Counted from the first letter of the stretch, positions 24,458 to 34,593 are shown. The stretch is DNA of 64,000 nt from Bacteroidales bacterium (GCA_016285455.1 JAEEQS010000006.1:1-64000); one strand, 5' to 3'. The notes: generated from the letters alone by a model not told the origin. A program made the numbers and translations.

Positions 24458-27400
24458 ATGAAAAAGGTCTTACTATTTGTTTTGGCGGCCCTGGTTTCAA
24501 CTATGGCGCTCGCGCAAAACAGGGTTACTGGTACGGTAACCGCTAAAGAAGACGGAGGCCCTATCCCTGGCGTAAACGTTATGGTCAAGGGTACCCGTAC
24601 AGGTTCCTTTACAGACGAGAACGGAAAGTATACTCTTCCGAATGTTCCTGCAAATGCAACTCTCGTCTTCTCTTCAGTAGGATATACCACCGTAGAAATT
24701 CCTGTAGCAGGAAAGGGCGTGGTTAATGCCGTGATGGAGTCTGACGCCATCGGACTGGACGAGACTATCGTGGTTGCTTACGGTACCGCAAAGAAGGGCT
24801 CCTATTCAGGATCCGCAGCTGTAGTTAAGCAAGACGCTATCAAGGACGTTCCGGTTGTAAGCTTCGAGCAGGCTCTGGCAGGAAAGGCTGCCGGCGTTCA
24901 GGCAATGTCCTATTCCGGACAGCCTGGTTCTGAAGTTCAGATCAGCGTCCGCGGTTACGGCTCATTCAACGCCAGCAACATGCCTCTTTACGTTATAGAC
25001 GGTGTGCCTGCAACAAGCGGAGACTGGAGTACCGGAAACATTTCCACCAGTGCAATGAACTACCTCAACCCTTCAGACATTGAGTCTATCACCATTCTGA
25101 AGGACGCAGCCGCCGCTTCACTTTACGGATCAAGGGCATCTAACGGTGTCGTTCTGATTACCACCAAGAAAGGTAAGGAAGGAGATCTCGTATCCACCTT
25201 CAAGGCTAGCGTAGGCGTTTCCTACTTCTCATACAAGAAGAATCTGGAAATGGTATCTGACGCACAGAACGAGGCACTGCAGAGAATGTCATTCCGCAAC
25301 TATGCCGAGGCTAACCCTTCAGCTTGGAGCAGCTACGGCAGCATAGACGCTTACGTAGAGAACCGTATTGCAAAGTACTATCCTGCCTTCGACTATGACA
25401 AGTACATCTACAAAGACTGGGAGAAGGTTCTGTTCCAGAGAGGTATCAGCCAGAATTACGAGTACAGCATCTCCGGCGGTAACGAAAAGGGCAAGATTTA
25501 TGCATCTGTATCCTACACAGACCAGCACGGTGTTGTAAAGATCGACTACCTGCAGCGTTTCACTGCAACCGTAAACGGCGAGGCCAAGCTTAACAATTGG
25601 CTGAAACTGGGCGGTATCATGCAGTATTCTTGGCAGTATCAGGATGGTCACCAGGACGGATGGTCCTCAAAGGACAACCCTATGTTTATGTGGAAGGCTG
25701 TCTTCATCGACAGATGGCCTTACAAATACAAGGATTCAGGTGACCTCTTTGAGGAAACATTCTCTACAAGATTCAACACCATCAACCCTGTTGCCCAGTA
25801 CAAGCATCAGGTTAACGATGCAAAGCAGAACAGAATGATCCTCAAGGGATGGGCCGAAGTTGCCTTCACAGATTACCTGAAACTCAAGACCACTCTCTCA
25901 AGCGACTGGCTGTATGTGCTTGACAAGTTCGGATGGCTCTATGGTCACCCTAACTTCACCGCTTACGGAACAGGTTACGCTTCAGACAAGCACCGCAACA
26001 TCAACAAGGTTGTAAGCTCCACCACCCTGAACTTCGACAAGATGTTCGACGTTCACCACGTATCAGCAATGGTTGGTTGGGAGGCTGAAAGAGAGAAGAT
26101 CAACAGACTCCGTCTGGGCAAGACCGACTTCAGCTACCTGGGAGCAAAGGAAAGTGTAATGGGTACAACATTTGACGAGGGTTATGCCTGGTCAGACGAG
26201 GAAGGCCTGCTTTCAATGTTCGGAAGCGCAAGCTATGACTATGACTCCAAGTATTATGTAACCGGAACATTCCGTCGTGACGGTTCCTCCAGACTTGCTC
26301 CTGACACCAGATGGGGTAACTTCTGGTCCGTATCCGGAACCTGGAGATTCTCAAAGGAGAAATTCCTCGACTTCCCTTGGATGAATGACGGCAAGATCAG
26401 AGGATCTTACGGTACTTCAGGTACACTTCCTTCAGACCGTTACGGATATATGTCTGTTTATGACTACTCACAGTATGGAGATGACGGCGCCAGCTATCCT
26501 GGCAACATCGCCAACACAGATCTGACCTGGGAGAAGAACAAGAACTGGAATATCGGTCTCGATGCAACAATCTTTGACAGGTACACCTTCTCTGTAGAAT
26601 ACTTCAACAGAAAGACCACAGACCTGCTCCTTGACGCATCTGTAGCTTCCACCACGGGATTCAGCTCAACACTGATGAACAAGGGAAGTATGGTTAACCG
26701 CGGTTGGGAAATCACTGCCAACGTTGACATTATCAAGAAGCAGGATATGGAACTGAGCGTAGGAGCAAACTGGAGCCGCGTACACAACGAGGTTCTCAAG
26801 CTCTCCACCGAGGATGAAGCTATCAATAGCGGATGGTTCTGGTGGAAGAAGGGCTACAACTTCTATCAGTTCTACACCAGAGAGTATCTGGGAGTAAACA
26901 AGAGCTCTGAGACCATTAACGGCGTTAAGCCTGGTTATCCTATGTATGCAGAAGGTTCCTTCTATGAGAAAGGAGAGATTGTTGATCAGGACGTAACCCT
27001 GAGAGACGGTACCGTAATAAAGGAAGGCAGCGCAATGCCTTACGACGGATACAACTATGCTCCTGCAAGAAGGCAGAACGCCAGCAATATGGTAATCCAC
27101 GGCAAGAGGGCTATGCCTAAGTACTTTGGCGGTTTCAACGCAAACTTCCGCTGGAAAGATCTCAGCTTCAGCATGGCTTGGACTTACAAGGTTGGCCACT
27201 ATCTCTGCAACTCAACTCAGGATGAGGTTGCAAACGACGGTTACAGAACCTTCGGACAGCCTATCATGAAGACTCAGCTCAATCCTTGGACTCCTGAAAA
27301 TTCAGACTCAGACGTTCCAATGCGTATCTACGACAACAACCAGGGTGGTTACTACAACTCATCCCGTATGCTCGTAAAGGGCGACTTTGCAAGACTGAAG

Positions 27401-27601
27401 AATATGACAATTTCTTACAATCTTCCTAAGAACTTTGTACAGAAACTTTCTCTCCGCGGCGCCCGCGTATATCTATCAGGTGCAAACCTGCTTACTATTT
27501 CCAAGGCTGAGTGCGAACCAGAACTCCAGTCTGACGGTTACTACAACTATGGTATGCCGGCTCTGAGAACCTGGTCATTCGGTGTTGAAGTAAGTTTCTA
27601 A
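24458..27601 (+). CDS. SusC/RagA family TonB-linked outer membrane protein
   Basis: A TonB-dependent importer barrel of 1047 residues. Signal peptide MKKVLLFVLAALVSTMALAQ, a CarboxypepD_reg-like domain (NRVTGTVTAKEDGGPIPGV..., ~residues 21-95), a plug domain with VVAYGTAKKG, the SusC-type stretch PLYVIDGVPA and SDIESITILKDAAAASLYGSRASNGVVLITTKKG, then a beta-barrel ending in an aromatic residue (GVEVSF). The ATG at 24458 gives the signal peptide. It is paired with a SusD lipoprotein 19 bases downstream. No glycoside hydrolase, sulfatase or sensor lies nearby, so the substrate (glycan or peptide) cannot be inferred. Confidence 0.96.
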   Translation: MKKVLLFVLAALVSTMALAQNRVTGTVTAKEDGGPIPGVNVMVKGTRTGSFTDENGKYTLPNVPANATLVFSSVGYTTVEIPVAGKGVVNAVMESDAIGLDETIVVAYGTAKKGSYSGSAAVVKQDAIKDVPVVSFEQALAGKAAGVQAMSYSGQPGSEVQISVRGYGSFNASNMPLYVIDGVPATSGDWSTGNISTSAMNYLNPSDIESITILKDAAAASLYGSRASNGVVLITTKKGKEGDLVSTFKASVGVSYFSYKKNLEMVSDAQNEALQRMSFRNYAEANPSAWSSYGSIDAYVENRIAKYYPAFDYDKYIYKDWEKVLFQRGISQNYEYSISGGNEKGKIYASVSYTDQHGVVKIDYLQRFTATVNGEAKLNNWLKLGGIMQYSWQYQDGHQDGWSSKDNPMFMWKAVFIDRWPYKYKDSGDLFEETFSTRFNTINPVAQYKHQVNDAKQNRMILKGWAEVAFTDYLKLKTTLSSDWLYVLDKFGWLYGHPNFTAYGTGYASDKHRNINKVVSSTTLNFDKMFDVHHVSAMVGWEAEREKINRLRLGKTDFSYLGAKESVMGTTFDEGYAWSDEEGLLSMFGSASYDYDSKYYVTGTFRRDGSSRLAPDTRWGNFWSVSGTWRFSKEKFLDFPWMNDGKIRGSYGTSGTLPSDRYGYMSVYDYSQYGDDGASYPGNIANTDLTWEKNKNWNIGLDATIFDRYTFSVEYFNRKTTDLLLDASVASTTGFSSTLMNKGSMVNRGWEITANVDIIKKQDMELSVGANWSRVHNEVLKLSTEDEAINSGWFWWKKGYNFYQFYTREYLGVNKSSETINGVKPGYPMYAEGSFYEKGEIVDQDVTLRDGTVIKEGSAMPYDGYNYAPARRQNASNMVIHGKRAMPKYFGGFNANFRWKDLSFSMAWTYKVGHYLCNSTQDEVANDGYRTFGQPIMKTQLNPWTPENSDSDVPMRIYDNNQGGYYNSSRMLVKGDFARLKNMTISYNLPKNFVQKLSLRGARVYLSGANLLTISKAECEPELQSDGYYNYGMPALRTWSFGVEVSF

Positions 27602-27620
27602 CCATTAAGATTATACAGAT

Positions 27621-29054
27621 ATGAAAAAGATATTAAGCATATTACTTGTTGCAGTTCTTGCCGTTTCCCTTTCTAACTGCAAGGGATTCCTTGACAAGGA
27701 ACCTACAGACGCTGTAGTTGCCGAGAACGCTCTTGCAACCCTGGAGGATGCCGGTGTTGCAGTAAACGGTATGTACACTCTGCTGAAATACTATACAGTA
27801 TTTGGCAACTATATGATTCAGATGGGTGACTTGAGAGCTGACTTGCTTGTACCAAGTGAGGGCAACTACATTGTTTACTCATATGACTACGATCCTTCAC
27901 AGAATTCATACTTCACTCTGTGGAGAAATTTCTACTCAACCATTACAAGGGCAAATGCCATTATCAAGAACATAGACGCTCTTGAAGTTCCTGCAGAAAA
28001 GCAGAGCATCAAGAACGACTATCTTGGACAGGCATATGCCGTAAGGGCATTCTGCTACTTCAACCTTGCAAGACTGTACGGAAGACCTTACAAGTTCGAC
28101 AGCGGAGCTTCTCTTGGAGCAGTTCTGATTACCGAGCCTGTATCTCCATCAGAGGCAAGAATTCCTAGAAGCACTGTTGCTGAAACTTACACCCAGATCG
28201 AGAATGACATTACCGTAGCTCTTGGCCTTCTTTCAAAGGAAAAGAACACCGGACACTTCAACTACTGGGCTGCTAAGTTCCTGGAAGCAAAAGTTGCTCT
28301 TTACAAGGGCAATAATGACCTTGCTTACTCAGCAGCCAAAGAAGTTATCAACAACGGTCCTTACTCTCTGATACCAAGAGACGAGTACCTTGCTTCCTGG
28401 GCAGAGGTTGGAAACGACGAGTCCATCTTTGAAGGTCTTGTAAACCTCCAGTCTGCAATCGACGGCGATAACGGATTCGGCGGATCATTCTACTACAGCC
28501 TGTGGTTTGGCTATGACAACACCGGAGCATCTGTAGTTCCAACCAAACATTGGAGAGACCTGTTCGCTCTTACTCCTAACGATATCCGTGCCGACTGGAT
28601 TGCTTATGACGATCCTGTAACCGGATACAAGCATACCGGAGAATACTGGCTGAAGAAGTTCATCGGAAACACCGGTTTCACCGCCTTCCTGAACAATCCT
28701 AGGTATATGCGTCTTGCTGAGGCTTACCTGATTGCAGCCGAGGCCGGAAAGGCTACCGGAAAACCAGATGCCGACGCTATGCTGCTTGCTGTTGCCCAGA
28801 GAGCCGATCCTTCTGTTACTGCAATCTCCGCAACAATTGAAAACGTTGAGATTGAGAGACAGAAAGAGCTCATCGGCGAGGGAGACCGTTTCTTTGACCT
28901 TATGAGGCGTAACGGCCACTATGAGAAGAACGATCCTCACAACCCATTCAACGTAGCTCTTACCTGGGCTGACGACAGGGTAATGCTCCCTATCTCTTCA
29001 GACGAGAGAATCATCTATCCTGAACTTGAGCAGAATCCAGGCTACAAGAAATAA
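27621..29054 (+). CDS. SusD/RagB family nutrient-binding lipoprotein
   Basis: A 477-residue surface lipoprotein forming the lid of the SusC channel. Lipobox SLSNC (Cys20), KGFLDKEPTDAVV near the N terminus, TPR-like helices (YLGQAYAVRAFCYFNLARLYG) and the C-terminal SusD motif IERQKELIGEGDRFFDLMR. It is second in the susC operon and is closed by a strong terminator. Confidence 0.96.
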   Translation: MKKILSILLVAVLAVSLSNCKGFLDKEPTDAVVAENALATLEDAGVAVNGMYTLLKYYTVFGNYMIQMGDLRADLLVPSEGNYIVYSYDYDPSQNSYFTLWRNFYSTITRANAIIKNIDALEVPAEKQSIKNDYLGQAYAVRAFCYFNLARLYGRPYKFDSGASLGAVLITEPVSPSEARIPRSTVAETYTQIENDITVALGLLSKEKNTGHFNYWAAKFLEAKVALYKGNNDLAYSAAKEVINNGPYSLIPRDEYLASWAEVGNDESIFEGLVNLQSAIDGDNGFGGSFYYSLWFGYDNTGASVVPTKHWRDLFALTPNDIRADWIAYDDPVTGYKHTGEYWLKKFIGNTGFTAFLNNPRYMRLAEAYLIAAEAGKATGKPDADAMLLAVAQRADPSVTAISATIENVEIERQKELIGEGDRFFDLMRRNGHYEKNDPHNPFNVALTWADDRVMLPISSDERIIYPELEQNPGYKK

Positions 29055-29070
29055 GGTAATCATCCCTTAT

Positions 29071-29108
29071 CACAAAAAAGGCAGACCGAAAGTCTGCCTT
29101 TTTTTGTG
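29071..29108 (+). terminator. Strong terminator after susD
   Basis: Perfect stem CACAAAAAAGGCAGAC paired with GTCTGCCTTTTTTTGTG around a CGAAA loop. It abuts the 3' end of the opposite-strand tRNA-Pro and may work in both directions. Confidence 0.9.
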
Positions 29109-29182
29109 TCGGGATGATCCGGCTCGAACGGACGACCCCTACGTCCCGAACGTAGTGCGCTAGCCAACTGCGCCACATCCCG
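29109..29182 (-). tRNA. tRNA-Pro (anticodon CGG)
   Basis: The 74-base minus-strand sequence folds as a cloverleaf: acceptor CGGGATG/CATCCCG, D arm GCGCAGTTGGCTAGCGC, anticodon stem CTACG/CGTAG with loop TTCGGGA (anticodon CGG), and T arm with GTTCGAGCC. No CCA is encoded. A TATATTTG box is upstream. Confidence 0.95.
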
Positions 29183-29210
29183 ATACCCGCTGTCTTTTTG
29201 AAACGGGTTG

Positions 29211-29218
29211 CAAATATA
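29211..29218 (-). promoter_or_regulatory. -7 box of tRNA-Pro
   Basis: TATATTTG on the minus strand, 28 bases from the tRNA 5' end, in the gap between the tRNA and the C-S lyase gene. Confidence 0.55.
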
Positions 29219-29227
29219 GCAATTTTC

Positions 29228-30514
29228 CTACAACTTGTATTTCTTGCAGAATGCGGCCTTGAGCTGGCCCATAGCTCTTTCCATAGTCTTTCTAGGACAG
29301 CCCACGTTAAGCCTCATAAAGCCTTCCCCACCTGCGCCGAACATAGCTCCGTCGTTGAGCGCAAGATGAGCCTTGTCTACCACAAAGTCCACGAGTTCCT
29401 TCTGGCTCAGGCCGAGGTTTCTGAAGTCTAGGAATATCAGGAAGGAAGCCTGAGGCCTTATCATCTTTATAAGCTGTGTAGTGCCGATCTTTGCTTCGGC
29501 ATATTCCTCAGCCACACCGTCTGAAGTTTCAGTACGTATCTTCTTGCCGCTGAGCTCTATTGTCTGGGCTGTGAAATTGTCTTTGAGGAATTTTTCAACG
29601 TAATCTATATTGCCTTTGATGTAGTCCATTGCCTGGGAGAGCCATTCCTTGCCTTTTTCTGAATAGAAGATGGAAGAAGGCATAAATGAATCATAATGGC
29701 CGGCGTCAAATTCCCCGCCCCTTAGATATGTGGCAAATTTGTCGTGGAGAGCCTTGTCTGTGGCAACCCATTCACTGGCTCCAACTCCCGCGCAGTTGAA
29801 AGTCTTGGAAGGGGCGTGGAAGGTGATGGTGTTTTTTGCCTGCTTCGCGTTTACGGTTGCAAACGGAATGTGTCCCTTGAACGAAAGGTCGCAGTGAATC
29901 TCATCGCTGATGACAAAGACATTGTTTTCCAGGCAAATCTTTGCAATCTTTTGCAGCTCAGCCCTTGACCAAACTCTTCCGCCAGGGTTGTGAGGATTGC
30001 AGAGAATCATAGCCTTGCAGCCTTTGATTTTCTTTTCCAGAAGCTTGAAGTCTATTTCAAAGTCTTCTCCATCTTTAGTTTCCATTATAACCAGGGGGCA
30101 GTCTACCTGCTTGCATTTTGCATAGGCAATCTGGTTTGCAAAGGGGAAATAGACAGGAGGGAAAATAAGAACCTTGTCTCCAGGTTTGGTGAAGCATCTC
30201 AAGGCGTGGGCTATTCCCACTACTATGCCAGGAACAAAACCAAGCTGGTCCTTGGTTATTGTCCAGTTGTAGCGGTCTTTGAACCAAGCGATTATTGAGT
30301 CGTACCATTTTTGTGGACGGCAGCCGTATCCAAGAACCCCGCCGTCTACCCTCTTAATGAGAGCGTCTGTAAAGAATTTTGGAGTTGCAAAGTCCATATC
30401 GGCAATCCACATAGGCAGAAGATTCTTCTTGCCCCAGATGGTTTCCGTCATATCCCATTTGATGCAGCTTGTTCCCTTGCGGTTGAGTTCTTTGTTGAAA
30501 TTATATTTAGCCAT
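29228..30514 (-). CDS. MalY/PatB-type C-S lyase (PLP-dependent aminotransferase fold)
   Basis: A 428-residue fold-type I PLP enzyme, probably a cystathionine beta-lyase. It has MWIADMDFATP near residue 35, GYGCRPQKWYDSI, CNPHNPGGRVW, ISDEIHCDL, and the PLP-lysine motif APSKTFNCAGVGAS. A C-terminal insertion of about 30 residues precedes MIRPQASFLIFLDFR. It is the last gene of rlmH - sensor kinase - lyase, with a 2-base gap after the kinase. Confidence 0.9.
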   Translation of the reverse strand: MAKYNFNKELNRKGTSCIKWDMTETIWGKKNLLPMWIADMDFATPKFFTDALIKRVDGGVLGYGCRPQKWYDSIIAWFKDRYNWTITKDQLGFVPGIVVGIAHALRCFTKPGDKVLIFPPVYFPFANQIAYAKCKQVDCPLVIMETKDGEDFEIDFKLLEKKIKGCKAMILCNPHNPGGRVWSRAELQKIAKICLENNVFVISDEIHCDLSFKGHIPFATVNAKQAKNTITFHAPSKTFNCAGVGASEWVATDKALHDKFATYLRGGEFDAGHYDSFMPSSIFYSEKGKEWLSQAMDYIKGNIDYVEKFLKDNFTAQTIELSGKKIRTETSDGVAEEYAEAKIGTTQLIKMIRPQASFLIFLDFRNLGLSQKELVDFVVDKAHLALNDGAMFGAGGEGFMRLNVGCPRKTMERAMGQLKAAFCKKYKL

Positions 30515-30516
30515 AG

Positions 30517-33500
30517 TTATTGTTGTTTGTTGTCTTCAAATACAGGGAGAGTGAAGCTGAAGCAGGCACCGCCCAGTTCGCTTCGGGTGTACCAGATTTT
30601 TCCACCGCTCTGCTCAATTATGTTCTTGGATATGGCAAGGCCCAGGCCGTTGCCGCTGCTCTTGGTGGTAAAGTTTGGCTGGAAGAGGCTACCTAGGTTC
30701 TCATCGCTGACTCCGTTGCCGTTGTCATCTACGCTTACTTTCCAGAAATCCCCGTCGCGGAGAAGGCTTAGAGTTATGAAGCCCTTGTCATCTGAATTGC
30801 CAAGTTCCTGTACAGCATTGGAAATCAGGTTCACCAGAACTCTCACTATCTGTCCTCTCCTGGCCTTTACCGGACAATCCTCGCTTTCGTGGCTGAAAGA
30901 GATCCTTATGTTTTCGTTGTTATCGAAAATATCTTTCTGCTGGCGTATTACCTCATAGAGATTGAAGATGGAAACTTCCTCTACGTAGAACTTGGCATAG
31001 CTGCTGAATTCGCTGGCGGTGTTGGAAAGAATATCTATCTGTTCCAGAAGAGATGAGGATATTGCATCCAGCTTTTCCTCCCATCCAGGAGCGTTTCTCT
31101 GCTTTAGCATCATAATGCGCTGGATGCTGAGTTTCATAGGAGTCAGCGGGTTCTTTATCTCGTGGGCTATGCGGCGGGCCATATCGCTCCAGGCCTTTTC
31201 CCTCTCTGCCACAGCCATCTTGCGTGTGCTCTCTGCCACGTCGTCTACCATTTTGTTGTAGGCGTCTACCAGAAGCCCTAACTCGTCGTTGCTCTTGTAG
31301 CTGATATGCTCAGGAGCGCTGGAGACGTCCATAGATTTCATCTTGGCGCTCAAGTCCGTAAGCGGGCGAGTAACTCTGGAGAACAGAAGCCGAGAAAGGA
31401 ATAACGCTATGATAAACAGGATGATGCTTATGTTGATGATGGTGGCTACCACGTATGAAAGGTCTCCGTTAAGGTCTCCTCCCTTGGTGAAATAAGGAAT
31501 GTCCGCAATGGCAACCAGTTTTCCATTATGGTTATATATCGGCGAGTAAAGAGAATAGTAACTGTATGAACCTATCTTTTCTTTGTTGAAAATCTGGCTT
31601 CTCTGGCCAACCACCACATCGGAATATGCCTTAGGGTTCATCCTGGAAGAAAGAACATATTTCTGGAACAGGTCCATCTTGGTGGAACGGATAATCATTC
31701 CGGACGGATCGTAGAGGTTTATGTCTGCGTGCGTATCGTTAGCCAGGCGATCCATTACGCTGGCCAGCTCAGATGAGTTTACATCTGTATAATCCTGAAC
31801 GTAAGTAAAGTATGAAGACAGAGTTTTGCCTACCGTCTGGATTTTCTCCTCCATCTGCAGGCGGCTGTTGAGCTTGTAGTAGCTTACGCTGTACCAGAGG
31901 CTTCCCACAGTGGCGGCCAGAAGAGCAGCAGCCACTACAACGGATATCAGGAAGTTCAGCCTTCTTCCCCAGGACTTGCGCGTTGAACGCTTCAAAGCGG
32001 CCGCCGCCCTCCTTCTTGCCCTGCGGATTCTTATGACTGCCATAAAGAACAGGAAGAAGAACAGTATCAGATAGCTCAGCGATACGATATAAGGGAACAG
32101 ACGCCTTTCCTGGCGGCTGATTACCACCGTGTTGTGATCTGTAACCTTGTTAACCCTGTGAAGATATCCGTCTTTAATAACTGTGGAGTGGCCAAATTCC
32201 TTCTCGTACATCGGATAGTCGTACCTTCCGCGGAAAAGCACAAGGCGACCGTCGTGGTACTTGGCGTAAGAAAATCGTGGAGGAATATTGAAATCATCCG
32301 GCTGGATTTCAGAAAAACTGTCCGGATAGCCGGCCTTCCCCTCTTCATACCGGGCGGTTATCTCTATGAAAAGATTCACGGCCCCGTTTTCCGTAAGATA
32401 CGGGAATACGCCCAGATAGCCTACCTGACCGTTGAAGTTGCTCAGGTAATAGAAAGAACTGTTCTCAGATATAGGAACAGCATCATACTGAGCCATCTTG
32501 GCCTTGTAATACTCCAGGCAATTCACCACCATCTGCCCTATCTGGATAGATTCGCTCGGGCGGCATACGGAAAGGTTGATTAGGTATTTCTGCTTGATAG
32601 ACTGGAAATAAAGCTCGGAGAATCTCATCTCAAGCATAGGAAGATTCTCCTGCGGAGCAGAAAGAAGAACCGTGGAAATAGGATCATTCCAAAGCCTTAG
32701 CTCCACATTCCTCAGTTCCAGCTCAAGCCCCAGGTCTCTCTCCACGGAAATGCGGTTTGCCATAAGCCGGCTCCATTCCTTTTCTTTTCTGGAGCTCAGC
32801 TGTGTAACCGTAAGCAGCGTGAACAGAGAAATCAGTATGGTGTAAAGCAGAGTGTTCCGGATTGAAAGAAGACTTCTTTGCCTTCTCATTTTCATCAGCG
32901 ACGCGATTAGCTGAAGACTGAACATAAGCATCAGGAACAGAAGGGCGTAAGATAGGTAGCAAAGAATAGTGTTCAGCGATATTTCCGTCACCTTGTAAAG
33001 CTCCATATTGACGGAGGAATTTGCCACCAGGCTCCTCAGCGTGTAGTTTATGTAGATGCACAGTACAACCGGAATGGCGCAGAGCAGAATAACTCCAACC
33101 CATTTCTTCCATCCTTCTTTGTGACGCAGACTATCTATGTAATAAGACCTGAGCATATAGAATCCCAGGACCAACAGGCTAACATACAGATTGTTCAGAA
33201 GCAGATTGCCCAAAGACGAGAACAATCCGGAATCTGCGTAAACCGTAGGAGAGAAGAATGTAGAAGAAAACGCGCTCCTGGCTCCAAGTCGGAAACTTAC
33301 AACCCAGAGAACTGTCATTCCTATAAGATAGACAGCCAGCCTTCCAAGACTTCTTCTGCGGTGCAGATACAGGAACAGCGCAAATGTTGCAAGGGCCAGG
33401 GCAATCCAGGTAAATGGGCTTACCGCTGAAACTTTTCCTAGGGTAACATCTTTCTGGAGGACAAACAGCAGCTCGCCGTCTCCGCCCATTATTTCCTCTC

Positions 33501-34098
33501 CGCAACTTTCAAAGGTAATAGGCTGGATATCTACATCTTCCGGAATTCCCAGATGAGGATTAACCACGCTCATTCCCAAAGCGTCCGCCACTCTTTTGTC
33601 TGTCTTTACCAGAAGTCCGGCAATGACTCTGGTCTGGTCTTTGACATAGCTCTTGATTACATACCACCGGCTTCCAACATTCACAAACTGTTCCTTGCCG
33701 GAAAGATAGGAGAAAGGATAGAGGAAACGGCTCTGCCCTTCCAGATAATGCTCAGAGCGGAATATCTGATAGATGGAGCCTTCCCTTAGGTCATCGTTTG
33801 CAAACGGAAACTGATGAGCCCAGCTCTGGAGAACATCTCCGACATAGCGATATATGACCATATCCTCAGGCAGGTCAGGCATATCCAGCCATTTATCTGC
33901 CGGCTCATCCAAAGCCTTGTAGGCAAATTCATCCAAAAGAGCCTCTCTCTTGTGAAGATTGTCCTGAAGCCTTGCAGCCTCTGAAGACAGGTCATCTGGC
34001 AATCCGCTCTGAAGAAAACTCAAAAGAAGACACAACGCCACGCACAGAACGGCCAGCGGCAAAAGATTACTTTTTATGAATCCCAGTACCTTCTTCAT
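30517..34098 (-). CDS. Very large multi-pass sensor histidine kinase (NtrY/NtrB-like)
   Basis: A 1193-residue membrane kinase. An N-terminal membrane anchor is followed by a first sensor region (~30-225), a block of about six hydrophobic segments (~230-430), a second extracytoplasmic region, two more segments (~665-740), a further sensor region and a last segment before HAMP (LSRLLFSRVTRPLTDLSAKM). The kinase core has the H box RIAHEIKNPLTPMKLSIQ (His near 980), N box NLISNAVQEL, G1 DDNGNGV, F box LFQPNFTTK and G2 GNGLGLAI. The H box is NtrB/NtrY-like. A sigma-54-type response regulator encoded about 1 kb upstream, beyond rlmH, is the likely partner. Confidence 0.92.
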   Translation of the reverse strand: MKKVLGFIKSNLLPLAVLCVALCLLLSFLQSGLPDDLSSEAARLQDNLHKREALLDEFAYKALDEPADKWLDMPDLPEDMVIYRYVGDVLQSWAHQFPFANDDLREGSIYQIFRSEHYLEGQSRFLYPFSYLSGKEQFVNVGSRWYVIKSYVKDQTRVIAGLLVKTDKRVADALGMSVVNPHLGIPEDVDIQPITFESCGEEIMGGDGELLFVLQKDVTLGKVSAVSPFTWIALALATFALFLYLHRRRSLGRLAVYLIGMTVLWVVSFRLGARSAFSSTFFSPTVYADSGLFSSLGNLLLNNLYVSLLVLGFYMLRSYYIDSLRHKEGWKKWVGVILLCAIPVVLCIYINYTLRSLVANSSVNMELYKVTEISLNTILCYLSYALLFLMLMFSLQLIASLMKMRRQRSLLSIRNTLLYTILISLFTLLTVTQLSSRKEKEWSRLMANRISVERDLGLELELRNVELRLWNDPISTVLLSAPQENLPMLEMRFSELYFQSIKQKYLINLSVCRPSESIQIGQMVVNCLEYYKAKMAQYDAVPISENSSFYYLSNFNGQVGYLGVFPYLTENGAVNLFIEITARYEEGKAGYPDSFSEIQPDDFNIPPRFSYAKYHDGRLVLFRGRYDYPMYEKEFGHSTVIKDGYLHRVNKVTDHNTVVISRQERRLFPYIVSLSYLILFFFLFFMAVIRIRRARRRAAAALKRSTRKSWGRRLNFLISVVVAAALLAATVGSLWYSVSYYKLNSRLQMEEKIQTVGKTLSSYFTYVQDYTDVNSSELASVMDRLANDTHADINLYDPSGMIIRSTKMDLFQKYVLSSRMNPKAYSDVVVGQRSQIFNKEKIGSYSYYSLYSPIYNHNGKLVAIADIPYFTKGGDLNGDLSYVVATIINISIILFIIALFLSRLLFSRVTRPLTDLSAKMKSMDVSSAPEHISYKSNDELGLLVDAYNKMVDDVAESTRKMAVAEREKAWSDMARRIAHEIKNPLTPMKLSIQRIMMLKQRNAPGWEEKLDAISSSLLEQIDILSNTASEFSSYAKFYVEEVSIFNLYEVIRQQKDIFDNNENIRISFSHESEDCPVKARRGQIVRVLVNLISNAVQELGNSDDKGFITLSLLRDGDFWKVSVDDNGNGVSDENLGSLFQPNFTTKSSGNGLGLAISKNIIEQSGGKIWYTRSELGGACFSFTLPVFEDNKQQ

Positions 34099-34104
34099 TG
34101 TATT

Positions 34105-34593
34105 CTAATCATGGTGATAAGGCTCACCTTTAATTATTGTCATAGCCCTGTAAAGCTGCTCCATAAAAAGAAGTCTAACTATCTGGTGGGAAAAAGTCAT
34201 AGATGAAAGGGAAAGAAGGGAATTGGCGCAGTTGTAGACGTCTTCCGAAAAACCGTAAGCCCCGCCTATGACAAAACACATTTCCTTTTCGCTAGAAGCA
34301 TCCTTTTCCAGCCTGGCCGCCCATTGACGGGAAGAAAACCTCTCTCCCCTTTCGTCCAGAAGCACCACAATCTTTCCGGAAGGTTTGCCCTTGGAGACTC
34401 CTATCTCCTTCAGGATCAGTTCTCCTTCTTTTTCCTTAATCTGGTCTTTAGAAAGGCTGGAAGCCCCCTTGAGGGCCGGTATGAAAACCTGGGAAAGCTT
34501 GCAGTAATGCTTAAGGCGGCTGGCATAAAGATCCATCCCCTCTTCCACAAAGGAGAAATCTGTCTTGCCCACGCAAATTAACCTTATCTTCAT
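34105..34593 (-). CDS. rlmH: 23S rRNA (pseudouridine1915-N3)-methyltransferase RlmH
   Basis: A 162-residue SPOUT methyltransferase. It has LDERGERFSSRQWAARL, the glycine-rich knot FVIGGAYGFSEDVY and the C-terminal SLSSMTFSHQIVRLLFMEQLYRA ending KGEPYHHD. Length and motifs are complete. It heads a minus-strand transcript with the sensor kinase and C-S lyase (gaps 6 and 2 bases). Confidence 0.95.
   Translation of the reverse strand: MKIRLICVGKTDFSFVEEGMDLYASRLKHYCKLSQVFIPALKGASSLSKDQIKEKEGELILKEIGVSKGKPSGKIVVLLDERGERFSSRQWAARLEKDASSEKEMCFVIGGAYGFSEDVYNCANSLLSLSSMTFSHQIVRLLFMEQLYRAMTIIKGEPYHHD

Noticed and set aside
29109-29182. tRNA-Pro as an integration site for an island containing susC/susD
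   Set aside because: No integrase, no direct repeat of the tRNA 3' end and no other mobile-element gene is visible nearby.
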